A stretch of 64,000 nt of DNA from Selenomonadaceae bacterium (GTDB lineage Bacteria > Bacillota > Negativicutes > Selenomonadales > Selenomonadaceae): NCBI GenBank assembly GCA_017475745.1, contig JAFVEZ010000004.1, positions 17,071-81,070 on the forward strand, read 5' to 3'. How positions within the stretch are numbered: the stretch's first letter is position 1; the number at the start of each line of letters is the position of its first letter. This document shows, in pieces, positions 61,854 to 64,000 of the stretch. The notes below the pieces were generated by a model. It saw only the letters and a program-made list of their open reading frames with translations. It did not search any database and was not told where the DNA came from. A program made the position numbers and the translations under genes.

Positions 61854-63389
61854 TTATTTTTTACCGAGAGCTACACTTTGAGGCACAACCGCCGTCCTGT
61901 CATAGGCAGCGAAAGCATGATCGACTAACATCTTGTCGGGCTTCGGAGTAAGTGCACTAACAATCGGCACTATCACAAGTCCTGCAAGCATAGCGATTGC
62001 ACCAGCATTAATCGGTGATTGCATAATCGCAGGAAATGCAGGACGTATCAGCATATTTGCCGTCATCAACACCGAGCTGAATATGAAACACACCCAACAG
62101 GAAGCAGTTGTGACACTCTTCGAGTATAGCGAATACATGAACGGTGCCAAGAATGACCCTGCCATAGCACCCCAAGAGATACCCATCAACTGAGCTATGA
62201 AGTTGACAGAACTCTTATACTGAATCAACGCAAGAACAGCAGAGATCGCTATAAATACAACTATTAAAGCACGCATGTATAGAACTTGCTTTGATTCACT
62301 CATATCCTTGATAAAGGTATCTTTGATAAGGTCGATTGTCAATGTTGAACTTGAAGCAATGACAAGTGACGAGAGTGTTGACATTGACGCTGATAGCACC
62401 AATATCACAATTAGTGCAATCATTCCGTCAGAGAGACCAGAAAGCATTGTCGGTATAATCGAATCAAAACCATTGGCCTTAATGTCAATCTGATCTGAGA
62501 AGAGTCTGCCGAAGCCGCCGAGGAAGTAGCAGCCACCGGCAACAACAAGCGCAAACAGAGTAGATATTATCGTACCCTTCTGTATTGCCTGCTCGTTTTT
62601 GATTGCGTAGAACTTCTGCACCATCTGTGGCAGTCCCCAAGTACCCAGTGATGTCAAAATGACGACGAAGAGTAGATTGAGTGGATCCGGTCCGAAGAAT
62701 GAAGAAAATATACCAGGCGTTGTCGTCACAGATTCGTCAGTAATCCTCGCCAAGCCGTCAAGAGAAGCCATGAAACCGCCTTTGGATTCAAGAACAGCAG
62801 CAATGACAGCGGTTATACCGACCAGCATTATGACGCCTTGTATAAAGTCATTGATAGCAGTTGCCATATATCCGCCAGCGATGACGTAAATCGCTGTCAA
62901 AACAGCCATAACCAATACGCAAACGGAATAGTCAATATCAAAAGCCATTCCGAAAAGTCGACTCAAGCCATTGTAAAGAGAAGCAGTGTATGGTATCATG
63001 AAGATAAAGATAATGATTGAAGCGCCAATCTTGAGGGCATTTGAGCCGAAGCGCTTGCCAAAGAATTGAGGCATTGTCGCCGAATCAAGATGTTGACTCA
63101 TTATTCTAGTGCGACGCCCAAGAATAAACCAAGCCATCATTGAGCCAATAATCGCATTGCCGATACCTGCCCAAGTTGCGGCTATACCATATTTCCAGCC
63201 GAATTGTCCGGCATAACCGACAAAGACAACGGCGCTGAAGTAACTCGTACCGTAGGCAAAGGCAGTCAACCAAGGACCAACGCTTCTACCACCTAGGACA
63301 AAGCCGTCAACATTTGTGGCATGTTTGCGACAGTAAAGTCCAATTCCAATGAGAACGGCGAAGTATACAATCAATATTATAGATTTCAT
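61854..63389 (-). CDS. Sodium/solute symporter (SSS family)
   Basis: Inner-membrane transporter of 511 aa with about 13 helices. The signatures are VDGFVLGGRSVGPWLTAFAY, GTSYFSAVVFVGYAGQFGW, AGGYMATAINDFIQGVIML and WGLPQMVQKFYAIK. The sodium-site segment is LVLSASMSTLSSLVIASSS. It resembles the PutP/PanF/monocarboxylate branch; proline, pantothenate or an organic acid are all possible. ATG 63389 has GGAGG upstream, and a consensus promoter lies at 63439-63467. Confidence 0.92.
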   Translation of the reverse strand: MKSIILIVYFAVLIGIGLYCRKHATNVDGFVLGGRSVGPWLTAFAYGTSYFSAVVFVGYAGQFGWKYGIAATWAGIGNAIIGSMMAWFILGRRTRIMSQHLDSATMPQFFGKRFGSNALKIGASIIIFIFMIPYTASLYNGLSRLFGMAFDIDYSVCVLVMAVLTAIYVIAGGYMATAINDFIQGVIMLVGITAVIAAVLESKGGFMASLDGLARITDESVTTTPGIFSSFFGPDPLNLLFVVILTSLGTWGLPQMVQKFYAIKNEQAIQKGTIISTLFALVVAGGCYFLGGFGRLFSDQIDIKANGFDSIIPTMLSGLSDGMIALIVILVLSASMSTLSSLVIASSSTLTIDLIKDTFIKDMSESKQVLYMRALIVVFIAISAVLALIQYKSSVNFIAQLMGISWGAMAGSFLAPFMYSLYSKSVTTASCWVCFIFSSVLMTANMLIRPAFPAIMQSPINAGAIAMLAGLVIVPIVSALTPKPDKMLVDHAFAAYDRTAVVPQSVALGKK

Positions 63390-63438
63390 ATCTTATTAAA
63401 ACCTCCAGTCTATCATTAGTATAAGTCATCAAACATTT

Positions 63439-63467
63439 ATTATACTTTTGTTGGTAGATTTAATCAA
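63439..63467 (-). promoter_or_regulatory. Promoter of the symporter gene
   Basis: Minus strand: -35 TTGATT (63462-63467), 17-base spacer, -10 TATAAT (63439-63444). It overlaps the brnT promoter on the other strand. Confidence 0.65.
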
Positions 63468-63478
63468 TAATGTATAAT
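63448..63478 (+). promoter_or_regulatory. Probable promoter of brnTA
   Basis: -10 TATAAT (63473-63478) with TTGGTA (63451-63456, spacer 16) or TTGTTG (63448-63453, spacer 19) as -35. BrnA-type antitoxins repress their own promoter, so an operator is expected here; I could not identify it by eye. Confidence 0.5.
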
Positions 63479-63578
63479 GTATTCATTAAATCTTAAGCCT
63501 GCCGAGTAAGTCGAATTTTTTCATTTCAATTTGAAGGAAAATTTATCTCATTGTTGAAGTATCATTAGAGGTGATCTT

Positions 63579-63878
63579 ATGGGTGAAATTGAGATAGAAA
63601 ATTTTCAATTTGAATGGGACGATGAAAAAAATATTAAAAATTACAAAAAACATAAAATTTATTTTGAAGATGCTGCATTTGTGTTTCTTGATGATTATAG
63701 AATCGAAGATTATGACGAATTGCACAGTGATGAAGAAGATAGAATCAAAGTAATTGGAAAAGTTGCTAAAGTTTTGGTTGTAATTTATACTGAACGTGGT
63801 GAAAAATTTAGATTAATATCAGCGAGATATGCTAATAAAGATGATGAGGAGGAATATTATGGGCAGTTTAATTCTTAA
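63579..63878 (+). CDS. brnT: BrnT family ribonuclease toxin
   Basis: RelE-like toxin of 99 aa from a type II toxin-antitoxin system. It shows the BrnT pattern FEWDDEKNIKNYKKHKIYFE, AAFVFLDD, then DRIKVIGKVAKVLVVIYTE and the closing RLISARYANKDDEEEYY with the RxxSARxA motif. GAGGTGAT precedes ATG 63579. The antitoxin ATG lies within its end (19-base overlap), in the usual toxin-first order. Confidence 0.93.
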   Translation: MGEIEIENFQFEWDDEKNIKNYKKHKIYFEDAAFVFLDDYRIEDYDELHSDEEDRIKVIGKVAKVLVVIYTERGEKFRLISARYANKDDEEEYYGQFNS

Positions 63879-64000
63879 ACGTGGAATGAAGCCGAGCGAA
63901 GAACAGATTAGAAGAATTATTGAAAATGCACCAAAATCAGATGATGAAATTGATTATAGCGATATACCGAAGATGACAAAAGAGGAACTTTCAAGATTTA
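63860..64000 (+). CDS. brnA: BrnA family antitoxin, partial
   Basis: First 47 codons of the antitoxin, cut by the window end. ATG 63860 follows GAGGAGGAA inside brnT. The N-terminal part shows the BrnA-like phrase DDEIDYSDIPKMTKEEL. The DNA-binding ribbon-helix-helix half is expected beyond the edge. Confidence 0.8.

Overview
The window reads as the chromosome of an anaerobic, flagellated Firmicute with an outer membrane, most like the Negativicutes (Selenomonas and relatives); this is inferred from gene content, not from a marker search. The Firmicute side shows in the ireB-ruvX-DUF1292-mltG run, YvyF, a GerMN lipoprotein, an FHA/PP2C pair and AGGAGG-type ribosome binding sites with frequent TTG and GTG starts. 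The diderm side shows in dTDP-rhamnose genes, RTX-type secreted proteins and an exported CbiK. No plasmid, phage or insertion sequence genes are visible.

Region 1 (1-8.5 kb): end of a glutathione peroxidase, hexose-phosphate enzymes (phosphohexomutase, pgi), an exported CbiK chelatase, pheS without pheT, rfbC-hemC, and convergent rfbA. A large imperfect palindrome lies upstream of rfbA. Region 2 (8.5-24.5 kb) is the most unusual part. Two small proteins of unknown function, an iron-type alcohol dehydrogenase and a ribbon-helix-helix protein are followed by three paralogous RTX-repeat proteins (about 700, 2019 and 549 aa), with a flagellin and the flagellar protein YvyF between the first and second. 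The first RTX gene carries a one-base frameshift near its start. The flagellin has two CxxC pairs in its variable domain.

Region 3 (24.5-30.1 kb): a MATE exporter diverges from an acyl-carrier-protein/glycosyltransferase/YfhO/GtrA cluster, which resembles the three-component envelope glycosylation machinery. Region 4 (30.2-39.9 kb): an ispE-Gfo/Idh-esterase-GntR operon, a hydrolase-decarboxylase pair, a glycosyltransferase, a solitary hisD and an unknown membrane-anchored protein. Region 5 (39.9-49.4 kb) is entirely on the minus strand: a small membrane protein, HAD phosphatase, metallo-beta-lactamase-fold lipoprotein, DUF3006, amidase, GerMN lipoprotein, motAB, acpS, nnr, FHA and PP2C.

Region 6 (49.5-58.6 kb): asd, ireB-ruvX-DUF1292-mltG, a two-part DUF1919 locus, trhP, acyP, a large low-complexity protein, a divergent TerD-like protein and coaBC. 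Region 7 (58.7-64 kb): murD, tRNA-Arg(CCU), a cobalamin riboswitch on the minus strand with its own promoter and terminator but no gene behind it, an SDR oxidoreductase, a sodium/solute symporter, and a BrnT/BrnA toxin-antitoxin pair cut by the window end. The orphan riboswitch, the RTX/flagellin island and the ACP-linked glycosylation cluster are the points most worth following.
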